From: Urechis unicinctus
Taxonomy: Eukaryota; Annelida; Polychaeta; Xenopneusta; Urechidae
DNA: 64,000 nt
NCBI GenBank assembly: GCA_034190875.2
Contig: CM067348.1
Coordinates: 4,042,904 to 4,106,903, forward strand
Direction of reading: 5' to 3'
This document shows positions 20,831-33,892 of the stretch, piece after piece. Below the pieces are notes generated by a model. It was not told the origin of the DNA and made no database searches. It was given only the letters and a program-made list of their open reading frames with translations. Every line of letters starts with the position of its first letter. Positions within the stretch are counted from its first letter, which is position 1. Made by a program: the position numbers and the translations under genes.

Positions 20831-23800
20831 TCGCAGTTTGTTCTATATTTGTAATACATTCACTTGCATTGCCTTGTTCTGTATGTATTACTGTTCTTTG
20901 ACACTTGTCACTTTAGCGGCAAACTTCAATACCAGGATGTACTTCTTTCACAAACTCCGGAAGAGAAATACAATCATCTGCTTTCACTGAATGTTGAAAT
21001 CACAGGGCTCTTATCGGAGTATCACTGGCTTCAACATTATCCTAAAATTACGAATAAGTAGCACCTTTACTTGGTTACATTGATCAAATATATGTTTTAG
21101 TTTTCAAACGTTTGCTTTTTACTCTGTAGCGATGAATGCACTACATTAGTTATTTGACTCGTCTATTCCCAGTTTCGGCTTTGCAGAGTCGGTTAAGACG
21201 GAATCTCGATATTCTTTTCGAAACGTCAATGCAAAATAGCATTGCAATCCTCTAAGCAACCAGGTAGCTGTCAGTTTAAGAGGTTTCATTAATGATGCCC
21301 ACACGTTGGCAGTAACATGTGCTCTCAATGGTGGCGCCTAAACAATTGAATAGAGGACACGAAGACAACAATTCCATGTTCGCGATATTGAAAACATGGT
21401 TTATTATTTCCTTAGACAATCTGCACCCAGATCGTCCTTACAACGATTAACATTATACCGGCTGCTATCTAATTTGATCTTACATATACATTTTGTAACT
21501 GAAGGTGACTGTGTTTCCAAAAACTGTATCTTGTACGTCATTGGTAGTACACTGCAACTACACAACCACTTCTTCGGTGATCGAGTGATTGGATGGTCAC
21601 ATTCAACAGATTGTCTGAATCAGCAATTGTAGCATCCGCAGGTGAAAGTATCGCCACATTATTCACCTGGTTTTGTTAACATCCCGTTAATACCAACATG
21701 TATGGTTCTATTTGTACACACACTCCATCACGCAGGCGGTAATGCCAGTGAAATATCACCGGAAGTGTAGATATCTCAGATACCCTATTTTAGGTATCTG
21801 CACACTGCCGTTGAATACCTCCTGTGTGCATTTGAACAGTGTTTAATAAATGTACCGCTACTGATGTAAGGCCTCGCAATTAAAGACGGTTTGCATGTTT
21901 TTTTAAGTATCTCAGTATTAATAAACAGACACAGGGAATCACTAAATATATTAGGTGTAATTCTAACTGCTTAAGAGATAGGGGTGAGACATTGAGTGCA
22001 TAAGATATTTAAGGAGCGAGCCCCCGAAGGTAAACTCATGTTTTTGATCGAATGACTCGGTCGGGATATCTTCAGAATGTCAACCCATGAAAATTGAATG
22101 TGGCCGTACCACCTTGTCAAGGAGTCTTACGTATGCTTAGAGCATCTTGATTCTGTTGAGATATGATACTTGGCTTCTGAAGGCAGACCAGGAATAGGAT
22201 ATGCGAGGTGCAAAGTTTATGCTTATAGCGGTAGAAATGGCACATCATTCAGGTATCAACAATGTTTGATGTCCGTATCATTTGAATAAATGCTAATTAT
22301 ATGCACAGGCAATTACAGTGAAATGGATGATGACAATAATGGATGACTAAATTGCTCTGAGAGGTATATTAGTGTTGCTTGATACTATTGGTTCCTCTGT
22401 TTGATTGATTGCGATCCACGATCATCTGGATCATCTACCCTCAGGAACTTGCAGTGTGTATATTGCAGGTCTTAATGAATGTCGCTCTTTGATAGAGCAA
22501 AAGAACTTGGTCATAGTGAATTGCGGTCATTAATGAATGTTGGTGGTGATATCCGATTCTTGGTTGGTGTTTTTTTAAATTGCTTCTTTCATATGGGGTT
22601 CAACCGTGTTAAGCAGTTAAATTAAACGGCCTTCACATGAATATGATGCCGTTACTAAGTACTCATTTCCCTGGCAACGATTGCGCGGATACGGTTGGTG
22701 TTTAGGTTTTATGTTTTCGTCATTATGGAACAATTATTGACTACTTGCAGACTACAAAAATCGGATAGTCTGACCCCGATATCGGACCGGCTAGAAGTAC
22801 TACCTTTTATTGCAATGCTGTTGACGCTCCATTAACATTAGGTGTTCTGGTAAATCGAAGATTGACTGAATTTTTAGCCATGAAAGATCTCCGTTTATGT
22901 CACCTTTAGTTTTACATTGATAGATTCGGTTACCCTGAAAAAGAAAACATGCGATCTCTTGTGATAATGTTAACGAAACATCAGCAAGTCTATTGATCTT
23001 TGGTTTCATCATCTTAGCGTTCACACAATCACAGTTAAATGTGATAATCACAGACGCGGATATCAAATTAATCACAATGCATAACATTGCACTTGATGAA
23101 AAATATAGCTGATCATTTCTACCTATTGTTTAAATTAACCACTATAAATTATCCCGAAATACAAGCTTTATTCGGGTTTTTTTGCTTTTAAATGGTGAAA
23201 TGACGAGTTATAGGTTTGTTAGGCGTGTTTCTATTTATATTCAATATTCCACATTAAACATTTACTTTGGATTGCTAATTATATTGACAGGCACTAAAAA
23301 GACGGAATACTCTTTGGCGTGTATGTATGGACCATCACATTTGTATGTTTTGTTAAGACGGCTTGATTAAAAAAATATCAACTGGTAGATCGTCCATGCT
23401 GCTCTCGGTTATTCTCAAAGATAGATAGTGCTAAACACTGCAAGACCGTCTTTACTGCTTTTGAGGGAACATGCTGTGTGGATTAGACCTGAAAAGGGTC
23501 ACTTGTAAAAGAGACATGCATTGGGTACAAAATTAGATAGGTATAGTTACGTTAATTGATCTCTTTTGAAAATGTCTGGTGAATATGAATAAATTGCAAA
23601 ACCTACCTCGAACAATCAATACACGCCCATACCGCATCCGAGGACGATTGAAATTGGTACATTAGTGCATGTTTTTTAAATCAGGCAAAGTGTTTCAAAG
23701 CTTAGCTTTAACAACATATCCATAAGTAAGTTCGTGACATTGTTCTGACATGCATTTAATGGCTTGAAATTTCGACGTACCTTTGAATCAATGCAGAATC

Positions 23801-25340
23801 CGACTTTGAGTGACCACACTTTAATGTATATACTGTTTATCGCTGAACATATCTACGTAACGGCCTGGGCTGATTTGTAACTACTTCATCCATTGAGCAT
23901 CTTAATAGGAACAACGTCAAGCGTCGTCGATCATTGGAGAGAATGTATGTTTCGCATATAGTGTAAATACGACTGTAGAAGCCATGAATAAGACAATACG
24001 ATTGCATTACCGAACACCCTTCCTATGTAGAATAATCGCAATTGTCCATGTAGTTTATATTAGTGTTTCATATAAACCAGCACAAGGCACCAGACGTAGC
24101 ATATGAGATTGTATGATCATACTTCATCTCTTACTGCACAGTTCTCATATATTTGACCGATTATTAGCATAGGCATTCTTATCATGAATTCGAGGACAGC
24201 GCGCACACTAAATTCATTATCAATGCATTGACACAGGGGTATTTCACATATCATGATTATTAAATTAACTTGTAGTAGAAAAATTAAACTTCAATTGAAG
24301 GCCAGATCAGTGAAGCGACATGGTGAAAAATATTAAAATCGTGAACTTGATAGACATTCTGCTCTAGACAGCTAATTCACTTTGCGTTTTAAATCCTTGC
24401 TCATGCAGCTAAGCTGACACCGATCGCTATATTACATATAAGGTACGTTTTTAAATTGTATGCCATAGGACGATAGGTTGCATGCCAATAGAACACTAGT
24501 CCAGTTTAGTAATCAGGCTGTATGTTAATCTAGCTGGATAACCACTATGCCCACAAAATAACCGGTCATTCGTGCTGTGCATCTGAGGCATCGTGTTTTA
24601 CATCATGGTTGGCGTCAGGTTTAAGGCACTTTCGCTAATTATACTGTTTGCATACGGCAAAACGCTTTGACTGTTGATATGTGATCTCATTAAGCGTTTG
24701 TTGTATGGTTTAACCCGTTTATTTTTAAACTCCAGATCATGGTCAGCCAATTACAGGTAGAACTAGTCTCATGAGGTGACATGGGATTGCGTATATATTG
24801 AAGGAGCGTCTAAGTTTCGGGAGCTTACCCCAAGGATCCGAAGGGGGTGACGCGACGCCAATATATATAGCATAAGACCGGTTATGACGCGGTGTTGGTA
24901 TCGTACTCAATGAAAATATCTCGTACGCAGTGAAGTCTTGATATATCAGAGTATACTGCTCTGGCCACTAGGGAAGAAAAACAAGAACTACCCTTACAAC
25001 ACGTTCTATGAGTTTATCTACAGAGCAATGATCATGCGATGACGTAAATGGTATTGCGAAACCTGCTCATTAGGGATAGGCCTGTCAATCTTGGGAAGTA
25101 TACGGACGCGTTCGTTGTTAAATCAATCGTGTGGAGCAATATATTAATCCCCCTTAACAAAGCATGGTATATCACAGCCATAGTTCTGTGCGATCAAATA
25201 ATCAATTGTTTACTCGATACCGCAAATGAAGTAATCTTTGAGTTGTCTACGCTGAAACATTACAATCCCTCATTCAGCTGAATATGCATGCATCTTCTGA
25301 TATTGTATTGTTTCAGCATTTATACAATTGGAAAGTATAT
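20831..25340. other. Downstream part of U2, no supported gene
   Basis: This is the equivalent of U1 11.9-16.4 kb. A 77-codon frame at 25048-25281 (begins MVLRNLLIRDRP) has an equally long counterpart in U7, but most differences between them change residues, so I do not call it a gene. Confidence 0.45.
24712..24998. mobile_element. Unit-specific insertion in U2, identity unknown
   Basis: Relative to U3, U5 and U7, about 290 bases interrupt the segment that runs from CATTAAGCG to the words TCTATG.GTTTAT and CAGAGCAATG. The insert has CCCCAAGGATCCGAAGGGGG, a short hairpin. No coding frame and no clear terminal repeats were seen. Confidence 0.45.
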
Positions 25341-25740
25341 GACTTGTGTTTTATTGAAATAACCGTCGCCAACCACCCACGGTTAGAAACAACAGAATGA
25401 TGAAGGGATTAATAAAGGCTGTTCAATTCCATACCATATAAATTCGTTAAAAATTTTACTGCGGGTATATATCTGTCTGATGAATGTTATTAATGTCATT
25501 CGGACTTGAGCGTTTGATCGCAATAACACAAGGGTTATTAGCAACGGTCGTAGTTCTGCTCAGCTGTTGGCGTTGAAAATCGAGCCTTATAATTCCTAAA
25601 AGCTATCACGTTCATTATGAAACAGCCGCGTCCATTTTTCATCTACCACGTGGCGCAGATATACTATTAGATTATTATTGATAGATTATCCGTGAGATCT
25701 GGTACTTATCTCACAAAAATAATCGGATACAAGTCTGTAG

Positions 25741-25837
25741 ATATGGTTCCTTTCCTTTTCCTTTTGACCCTGCTTGTAGACGTGCCCCGTTTCCTCGTTG
25801 TCAACACTACCCCCTTATCATTGACCTTCGCATACAG
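25741..25837 (+). CDS. Leader exon E1a, U3 copy (best preserved)
   Basis: After TCTGTAG the exon opens with ATG at 25743: MVPFLFLLTLLVDVPRF, then LVVNTTPLSLTFAY, ending AG|GTAAGT at 25837/25838 in phase 2. This is a strong hydrophobic leader with a plausible cleavage site after TFA. It could splice to the U3 peptide exon at 28910 and give R-G-E-E-E-E-K-R. The spacing would be about 3.1 kb. It is the only copy with a start, an uninterrupted leader and a consensus donor all in one frame from the first ATG. Use is inferred, not shown. Confidence 0.4.
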
Positions 25838-27821
25838 GTAAGTCTTGAAGAACAGGGTATATTAGCAAACTACGTGATTGTTCCGCGTTTGCCAGTTGGT
25901 ATTCCACTGGAATCGAGTCTGGGGACTAAACCGATCGAGGTATTTAAGCATAGAACAAACGGGCATTAGACCTACAGAAGCAGAAGAATTTAATAGCGAT
26001 GATCGTTACCTCGAATAAAGTGACCGCCGTAGGCGAGAAACTAAGGATTTGAGGCCTACGGGGATAGGTTTCAACTTGTCAATACCACATGACTGCTCGG
26101 AGTATTTGGCAAACATTTCCAACAACATTTCATCCCAGTAATACATATCCTTTGGAGAATATTCTCTCTGATTGAGGTTCAAATCATATCTCGCATCTTG
26201 AAGTACCGATATGATGTATGAGTGATCGTCATTCTGGACGGCCATATATAATCAATCTGCATTTGTGTTTTACTCCGTTCACAGTGTTGGCTTGTCGGAT
26301 ATAAGTTACATTCACTGTATGCATAATACGCCACAATTTACGCGTGTCTTATCGCACCATCTCATCGTAGGGAATAAAATCGTGCGAATGCACAATCAAA
26401 CGCCTTACACCAAATGTTTATTGTTACCACTCTGTGTTGGTCATATAGGAGGCATCACTGAGCAGCCATTATTTATCACACGGGTTTTGACGCAGCAAAA
26501 AGATTATTTACTTTTTGCGACATTTTGTCAGCACAGTGATGGACGAGTGAAACCTATGCGACGACTTCCGTCGTTGACAGATGAATAGCCATTGTTTGAA
26601 TGATAATGTCCTCATCTAGGCAAAGAAAAACTCTCATCACCTTAGTAGGCTCATTTTCATCGCTCATGATCTGTTAAGGGGCACTGACGCACGTACCAAT
26701 CTGACCAAGAATTTACGACTATGTTTACACCACACAAATCGCGACGCCCCCTAGAGGGGGAAAGTGGTTGTGGAGTTCCATTGCAACAGGCTATCGACGA
26801 CAATATGGCACTTGTGAGATATTGAATGTGTCTGTTGGTTATATTTAAACATTGTCACTTGTAAGATGCTGATGCATAATCGCATTCAGCAGCAGTAGGG
26901 CCGATTTTTCCCGTTTGTTATCAGCTGTTGGCCACACCTATTGTATGAGTCGAATACAATAACAGTCTCTCGTCAAATACTACCGCACCTGAGGTAACTC
27001 TGCACCATGGCCATAGGTAGCTGATAGGCTACTTCGCCATCCCATGTGGCCGCTTAATCACATAGAATGAGAACAGGAAGCCAACAAGTCATGCGTCGCA
27101 CAGAATCGTTTCTGACTCACTGGGCTGGATCAGGGGAACATTTGATAAACATAAAAGCGTAATTGAAACATAACTTTTACTATTTGCCCAGGGCCACTCC
27201 CTCAATCGATGTCAGGATGCAATTGACTTGCCATGTAAAGGATGGCATGGCAGCGTGGCAAAGTGATTAGCTTTCAATATCAATTGTCGAAGCAGCATGT
27301 TAACTATAGTTGTTAAACTGAACTCACATGTGCTTAAGCTATAGCTTGATCTTCATCAAAATACGTGAACTGTCGTTTCAAGGATACCTCATCAGTTTCC
27401 TCTCATGTGTATATGCGGTGTATCGGTTGCGCTAGCATATTATGCAATGCTAACATCATAGTCAGTACCGCTTCTGTTGGTTGACCTACGTATGGTTTTA
27501 TTTAATTTCCCTTTGGTTGAAATCTTCTAAATCATTCTGAGAACGTTTGCTATAATGCTTTCTCCGAGCTGTTCCGGTGGATCAGTGTGAGAGTGGATGG
27601 CGTTGTTGGGTTGTGGTGTTGCCTACACACGATAGCAGGAACGATAATAACCTATGTATGCGGTACGCCATTATTGGAGACATAACAACTGTCGGGGTGT
27701 AACCATGTGAGCAGCATAAACGTCAGACTTAAACACAAATAGCACTGCCCCTTCTCTGTTCTTTCTAGCACCTGGTGTTATTCACCACCTACTGTGTTGC
27801 AACCATTACATTGTGCTGAAA

Positions 27822-28020
27822 GGTTGAGAATAAACAAATTATCACTGAACATACCAAAAAAACATGCAATTGTATTGGAGCAAATGCTAATAATCGCACA
27901 AGTTTGAGCCTATCCATCAATAGCGTTAGTATAGAATTTGTTGAACAACCTAGGTTTTTAGGGGTTATTATTGACAAGCGTGAATAATTGTTTGCTTTAA
28001 GAAAATAGGGCGATTAATCG
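27822..28020 (+). mobile_element. Reverse-transcriptase fragment in U3
   Basis: The frame reads NKLSLN-like then LSLSINSVSIEFVEQPRFLG and VIIDK, with stops and gaps. It matches U7 58000-58115 almost base for base in places. FLGVIID is the typical end of the palm/thumb region of CR1/Jockey-like reverse transcriptases. Confidence 0.65.
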
Positions 28021-28909
28021 ATTCGGCTGTACACTTCCAAAAGTTACAATTTTAATACATTGTGGAGTGAGAGTCGTTTGCCAATTAGCATTAATATTTC
28101 CATTGTCAGGTGTATCTTTTGCAGATACAACGATTACTTTTGGCCCTACCTTATAAACAGCTGATCACCTAAGTTGTGATATATTCACTCAAAAGATCGA
28201 CAAGGTGCTAATGCATACGTAATCCCCATGCGCAGACAGGGCGATGAAACATGATTCGCAGACAAAGATCTGAATTGTTTGCTGCTGTCACGCCTTCAAC
28301 AATTGTTTAAACATTAAATAACCAGCAGTTGGAGTTGTGACTAAGATGGCAGTTCCTACAAAAAGATCACACAAGCCAACTGATGTGATTGGATCGACTG
28401 TTTTTGCAAAACAAGAGTAAAAAAAACCACCTGACAAGCCCTTACTATTGGTGCTTAAAAGGGGCCTGCAAAAAAGCGACAGGAAGCAAAATCGAAAAAA
28501 GCATTGCAGCTTGTCAGACGAGCTATGTGTAAAGGCTGCGTGAAACGCCTATCCCAGGACACTTTACCGCAATCATTCAGTGTACTGGCATATCAATGTC
28601 ACACAAACCTCTTAGAAATGAAATGTTAAGACTTATATCATCTTTGGCTTTAATTAAGCCATATGGTGATTCTGGTCTGTCCGTATTGATATCAACTGCT
28701 GCTTGTATAGTAGCCATTTGCCGACTGACTTCGTGCAAAGCCGTCAACAAGTTTTTCTACTATATGCTAGGACATACATGAAAAGCCTATTAAGTAACGA
28801 ACATCGCTGTGAGAGAAGTGTTGATTGTTTTCTGTCGAAGCAAAAGTCAAAGAAAACAAATTCTTGCAAAAGTCTACTTACAATAGCATAACTGTGTATG
28901 GTGTTTCAG

Positions 28910-29495
28910 AGGTGAAGAAGAGGAGAAAAGGAACTTTGATCCTATAGGAAGCTCACTGCTTAAAAAGGGCTTCGGCCCGATTGGTAGCTCTCTTCTGATG
29001 CGAAACATTTACCCTTTTGGCAGTTCTCTTCTGAAGAGGTATTTCGACCCAATTGGCAGTTCTCTTCTGAAGAGGTATTTCGACCCAATTGGCAGTTCAC
29101 TTCTAAATCGCAATTTCGAACCAATTGGCAGTTCAATGTTGAAGCGCAACTTCGACCCAACTTGCAGTTCTCTATTGGAACGTTATTTCGATCCTATTGG
29201 CAGCTCGCTCCTCAAACGAAGCTTTGACCCAATCAGTAGTTCTTGCTAAAGCGTAACTTCGACCCAATTGGCAGTTCTCTATTGAAACGTGATTTCGATC
29301 CTATTGTCAGCCTTCTCCTCAAAAGAAGCTTTGACCCAATTGGTGGTTCCTTGCCGAAGCGCAACTTTGACCCAATCCAATTGGCAGTTCCTTGCCGAAA
29401 AGCAACCTGGACCCAATCGGCAGCTCTCTCTGGAAGAGGAATTTTTATCCAATTGGCGGCTCCCTTCTGAAACGCAGCTTCGATCGCACGGGTTT
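28910..29495 (+). pseudogene. Neuropeptide exon 2, U3 copy (8 repeats open, then frameshift)
   Basis: Acceptor GGTGTTTCAG ends at 28909. The frame reads GEEEEKR, then eight full repeats from 28932 to 29219 and a partial ninth, with a stop at 29247-29249 caused by a one-base deletion. More repeats continue in another frame to about 29380. Predicted peptides differ from U1: GFGPIGSSLL, NIYPFGSSLL, YFDPIGSSLL (three times), NFEPIGSSML and NFDPTCSSLL. Several dibasic sites are altered (MR, NR, ER). The acidic tail is missing because a breakpoint near 29492 joins upstream-type sequence. It is probably a pseudogene, though with E1a it could still encode a shortened precursor. Confidence 0.65.
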
Positions 29496-30130
29496 CGACA
29501 CAGCAAAACGATGATGTACTTTTTGTGACGTTTTGTAAATCACGACGCCCCCTTGTGGAGGAAATTGATTGCGGAGTTTCATTGCAACAAGCTGTCGACG
29601 ACATTATAGCATTTATAGGATGCGTATTGGGGTCTCGAACGTGTGTGTGGGTTTGATTTAAACATTGTTACTGGTGAGATGCTGAAGCTTAGCCGCGTTC
29701 AGCACCAGTATGGCCAGGTTTTCACGTTTGTTATCCACCGTTGGTCGCCCCTATTGTATGGGTCTCTTACTTTGCTACCTGGCCCCAAATGTGTTGAAGG
29801 GCTTGTCCAATACTTTCGTACATAATGTAACTCTGCACTATGTTCATGGCCATAGGCAGCTGATAGGCTACTTGGCTACATTCCGCACGGCCACTTAATC
29901 ACACATATTGAGAACAAGAAGCCGACACAATAGAATCGCTGATAACGCATGGGTTATAAGCAACGGTCGTAGTTCTTTGATTTTAGATTGATACTTTAGC
30001 AAGTTGGTATTATAAGTCCAGTTACCGGTTGTTTTTTACTTATAACATTAAATAGCACTAAAGCACATCACATCACATGGCAAAGCGCGTACTATACAAT
30101 ATCAATTGTCAAAACAGCATGTAAACTATG
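29490..30130 (+). repeat. Inserted second copy of upstream unit sequence in U3
   Basis: Starting at CGGGTTTCGACACAGC, this block matches U7 56112-56745 closely, including the TTTTGT/AAATCACGACG deletion and the GGCTACTTGGCTACATTCCGC word. It then jumps near 30150 to sequence equivalent to U1 13.33 kb. It shows exchange or nested duplication between U3 and a U7-type unit. Confidence 0.7.
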
Positions 30131-33100
30131 GTTTTTAAACTGAAATTCGCATATGCCTTAGCTGGCAACATGCCTACAACCCATCAGATCAAATATTCGT
30201 CGGTTATGACATACTGCGCATGGTGCCTCAGAGCGCTCTGCTTATTGATCCCACGCGACATACAGATTGCAGCTGACGCTCGTTTACACAATTCACAGCA
30301 TTGTCTAGGTCACAATCATGCCGCAATCGACAAATTTAGTATAGCATCGTCAATGACGAGTGCCGCAGTGGCTAAATGTGGAACCGTATATGGTCGGCTG
30401 TGGCTGGTACAGTGGAATCCATACGGTGATAACGACAGCTTGAATAATAGTGCTATTAACGAGGCAATGTCTCATGTGCCTTACATAAGAGATGGTGGTC
30501 GAAAACAGTATTTTCTTGCCTGTCAAGAAGTTTGTTTAAGAACATTTTCCTTAACCAATACATTTTATTTATTTAGAATCTCTCACAAGCTATCGATAAA
30601 GATTTCATTCGACCACATTAGTCTCTATAGTAATTAAATTCAATGGCAAACGACTCAGTCGGGATAACTGCAGAATGTCAGATGCCCATGAACATTAAAT
30701 GTAGCCGTGCTTCCACGTAAAGGAGGCTTTTGTATCTTTAGTACTTCTTGATACTATTGAGATATGATATTTGGCTTCTGAAGGAAGACCAGGAACAGGA
30801 TATGCGAGGTGTCAAGATTTTGCTTAAATGGCACATCATCCAGGTATCAAGAATGTTTGATGTCCGCATCATTTGAATAAAAGCTAATTATATGTGCAGG
30901 CATGTATTGTGAAGTGGATGATGGCAATAATGGATGACTAAATTACTCTGAGTGGTATGCTGGTGTTGCGTGATACAATTGGTTCCTGTATTTGATTGAT
31001 TGTGATCCGCGATCATTGCCTGGCATGATTACTTGCAGACCAAAGAAATCGGATTGTGTGACCCCGATGTCAGACCGCCCAGAATCGCTAAGACGAAATG
31101 TCATCTTTTATTTCAATGCTGTTGATGCTTCATTAACATTTTATATTTGGTGATTCGGTGATTGATAAAACTTTTATTCATGACAATTCTCCTTTATATC
31201 GCCTCTAGTTTTACAAATGAAGGTTAGCCCGAAAAAGAAAACACGCGATCCCATGAGATACTGGCTACGAATCATCGACAAGTCGATTGATCTTGATGTC
31301 ATCATCTTAGCATGCATACAGCAGTCACATTTTAAAATGAGAAAAACAGATTGTAGATATGTTATGTATCACGATGCACTTGGTAAAAATACAGCCGATC
31401 ATTTCTTCCAATTGTTAACATTAACCGCAATAGTTATCCCGAAATACAAGCTACATCCAAGTTTGTGCTTCTAAATGGTAAGATAACGTATTGGAGGTTT
31501 GTTGGGCGTGTGTCTATTTATATTTCATATGCCGCATTAAAGTGTTACTTTTAATTGCGAATTACTACCTATTTGCGAAAATCATTTTGAATTTGCACTC
31601 AAATCCATGAATTTGGCATACATATATATTCTGTTATGGCGGCGTGATTGTACAAAAATATCAACTGGTAGAGGTTCCATCCAAGTTATTCTCAAAGAGT
31701 GATAGTACTTAACGCTGCAATATCGTCTTTACTGCTTTTGAGGCAAAGTGTTTCAAAGCTTAGGATTAAACGATATATATATTAGTAAAATCATGACATT
31801 GTTTTGACCTGGCTAGAATGTCTTGAAATTTAGAGTTACCTATGAATCAAAGAAAATTAGACTGTGAGTGACCACACCTTGATGTATGCACTGTACTGGT
31901 TATCGCTGAACATATTTGCTAAACCGCATGGGCTGATTTGCAACTACTTCATCCATGCAGCATCTTAATAGGAACAACGTTAAGTGTCGTCGGGCAATTC
32001 ACGGAATGTTTGAATGGCATCTTCTGTAAATACTCCTTTAGAAGTGATGTATAAGAGAATACGATTACTTTCCCGAAAACCTTTCCTATGTAGAATGATC
32101 GCATTTGTCCATGTAGTTTATGAGACTGAGTGATCCTACTTCGTAGCTTTAGTTCACAGTTCACATATATGTGAACGATAATTAATATAGGCATTCTTAT
32201 CACGTATTCTTGGACAGCGTCACACTTAATATATCACAATGCATTGACACAGTGATATTTCGCAAATTACAACTATTGAATTAAGGTCTCGTTTAGTAGA
32301 TAAATTAAGCTCCAATCAAGGGGCAGCTATCTGGAGTCAGCCTAATTCTTTACTTCAATTGTTTCAATGCTAGCAGTGACTCAGTGAAAAACATTTAAAT
32401 CATGTAATCGGTAAACATTCTGCACTAGACAGCAAATAAGATTTGTCCTTGCTCATGCAACCACCCAGACACCGATCGCTATATTACATATCACGTACGT
32501 TTTTGCCCATATGTGAGAATTACAAAATAGCATGAAATATGATCTTATTCAAATAGCGTATCTATTTCATTCTGCTTTAAGATTATTTACAGCTATTGCT
32601 GCATTACATCATTGAAATAAAATTGTATGCTAAAGGCCGATAGAGTTATTGCCAATTGAACTCTAGACAAATTTAGTAATCAGGCTGAATTTAATAAGGT
32701 ACCTTTACCAGAGCATTTTCTCGTCGCAGCTAAGATATACTTTTGCGACTAGGTGGATAACCACCATGCTCAGAGAATAACTAGTCTTCCATACTGTGCA
32801 GCTGAGGCATCGTGTTTTACATTGTGGTTGGCGTACGGATTAAAACACTTTTGCTAATTATACTGTTTGCATACTTCAAAAGCTTTGACTGTTGAAAGGT
32901 GAACTCATTAAGCGTGCTATGTGTTTATATACACAGCAATGGTACGAGCGATGACGTAAATGGTATTGCCAAATGTGATCATTAGGAATAGGCCTGTCAA
33001 TCTGGGGAGATATACGGACGGTTTCTTTGTTAAATTAAAATCACAGCAATAGTTCTTGACGATCAAGTAATCAATGGTATACTCTATACCGCATGTAAAA

Positions 33101-33380
33101 TCATCTTTGAGTTGTCTATGCTTTAACATTCCAATATCTCATTCAGTTGAACATGCGTGCAACATCTAATATTGTATTATTTCAGCATTCATATAATTGA
33201 AAACTCAGTTTATACTTAGTTTGCGATAATGGATATCAGTATCTCTCATAATCACGCGAGGTGGTAATTAAATTTAAATAAAAACTTTGAACATTGTGCT
33301 GCTTTAGGGTATTAGCTATGAAATCAAACAGGCCATTAATGCATTCATTTATGCAACATTAATCTGCAGCTGTATCACTT
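30131..33380. other. Downstream part of U3, no supported gene
   Basis: This is the equivalent of U1 13.3-16.4 kb. A 169-codon frame (30128-30637) covers the join and includes MTSAAVAKCGTVYGRLWLVQ. The same stretch is in U1, U4 and U5, but the frame is not kept in full elsewhere. No domain is recognised. Confidence 0.4.
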
Positions 33381-33797
33381 AAATAGGTGAAGCCTCAGTT
33401 GTGCATATTAAACCGAGTATTTTTTGTGTGTTATTGAAATAACTGGCGACAGCATCCACGATTAGAAAAAAAGAATGATGAAGGCATTAATAAACGCTGA
33501 ACAATTTCATACAATATAAATTCGTTAACAATTTTAATGCGGATATATATCTGCCTGGTGAATGTTATCAAAGGGCTATTAGAACAGTCGGAGTTATGTT
33601 CAGCTGTTGGCGTCGAGAATTGCGCAGTAGAATTCCTGAAAGCTTTCACGCTTAATATGAAAAAGCCACGTCCATATTTCATCTACCAAGAAAAGTAGAA
33701 TTTCATGGGGCGCAGATGCACCATCCGATTATTATCAATAGATTTACTTTGAGATCTGGCACTTATCTCATAATAATAATTGGATAAAAGTATTTAG

Positions 33798-33892
33798 ACT
33801 TGGTTCGTTCTGTTCCTTTTGACCCTGCTTGTAGACACGCCCCCTGTCCTCGTTCCCAACTCTATCCCATTATCGTTGACATTCGCATACAG
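33798..33892 (+). pseudogene. Leader exon E1a, U4 copy (no start, no donor)
   Basis: In the frame of the other copies it reads WFVLFLLTLLVDTPPVLVP, continuing to IPLSLTFAY. A stop lies just upstream and there is no ATG, and the GTAAGT donor is deleted (AG is followed by TTTGGAAG). Confidence 0.5.

Larger units (their letters stand above)
16477..25340 (+). repeat. Tandem array unit U2 (about 8.9 kb)
   Basis: Same order of segments as U1. A deletion joins sequence equivalent to about 8.28 kb directly to sequence equivalent to about 9.77 kb, near 19030. This removes the U1-type signal-peptide exon and the retroelement tail. E1a is present with a changed last base pair (AT instead of AG before GTAAGT). 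The peptide exon is shortened and frame-shifted. A unit-specific insertion lies at about 24712-24998. Confidence 0.8.
25341..33380 (+). repeat. Tandem array unit U3 (about 8 kb, internally rearranged)
   Basis: It has E1a with an in-frame ATG and an intact donor (25741-25837). It also has a reverse-transcriptase fragment (27.82-28.02 kb) where U1 has its signal-peptide exon and intron, and a peptide exon with 8 complete repeats in frame. After the peptide exon a second partial copy of the unit's upstream part (about 29490-30130) is inserted. The unit then resumes at sequence equivalent to 13.33 kb of U1. Confidence 0.8.

Noticed and set aside
25048..25281. 77-codon frame with an equal-length partner at 60677-60910
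   Set aside because: By eye about 30 base differences give about 21 residue changes, so there is no sign of purifying selection. U1, U3 and U5 copies are broken.
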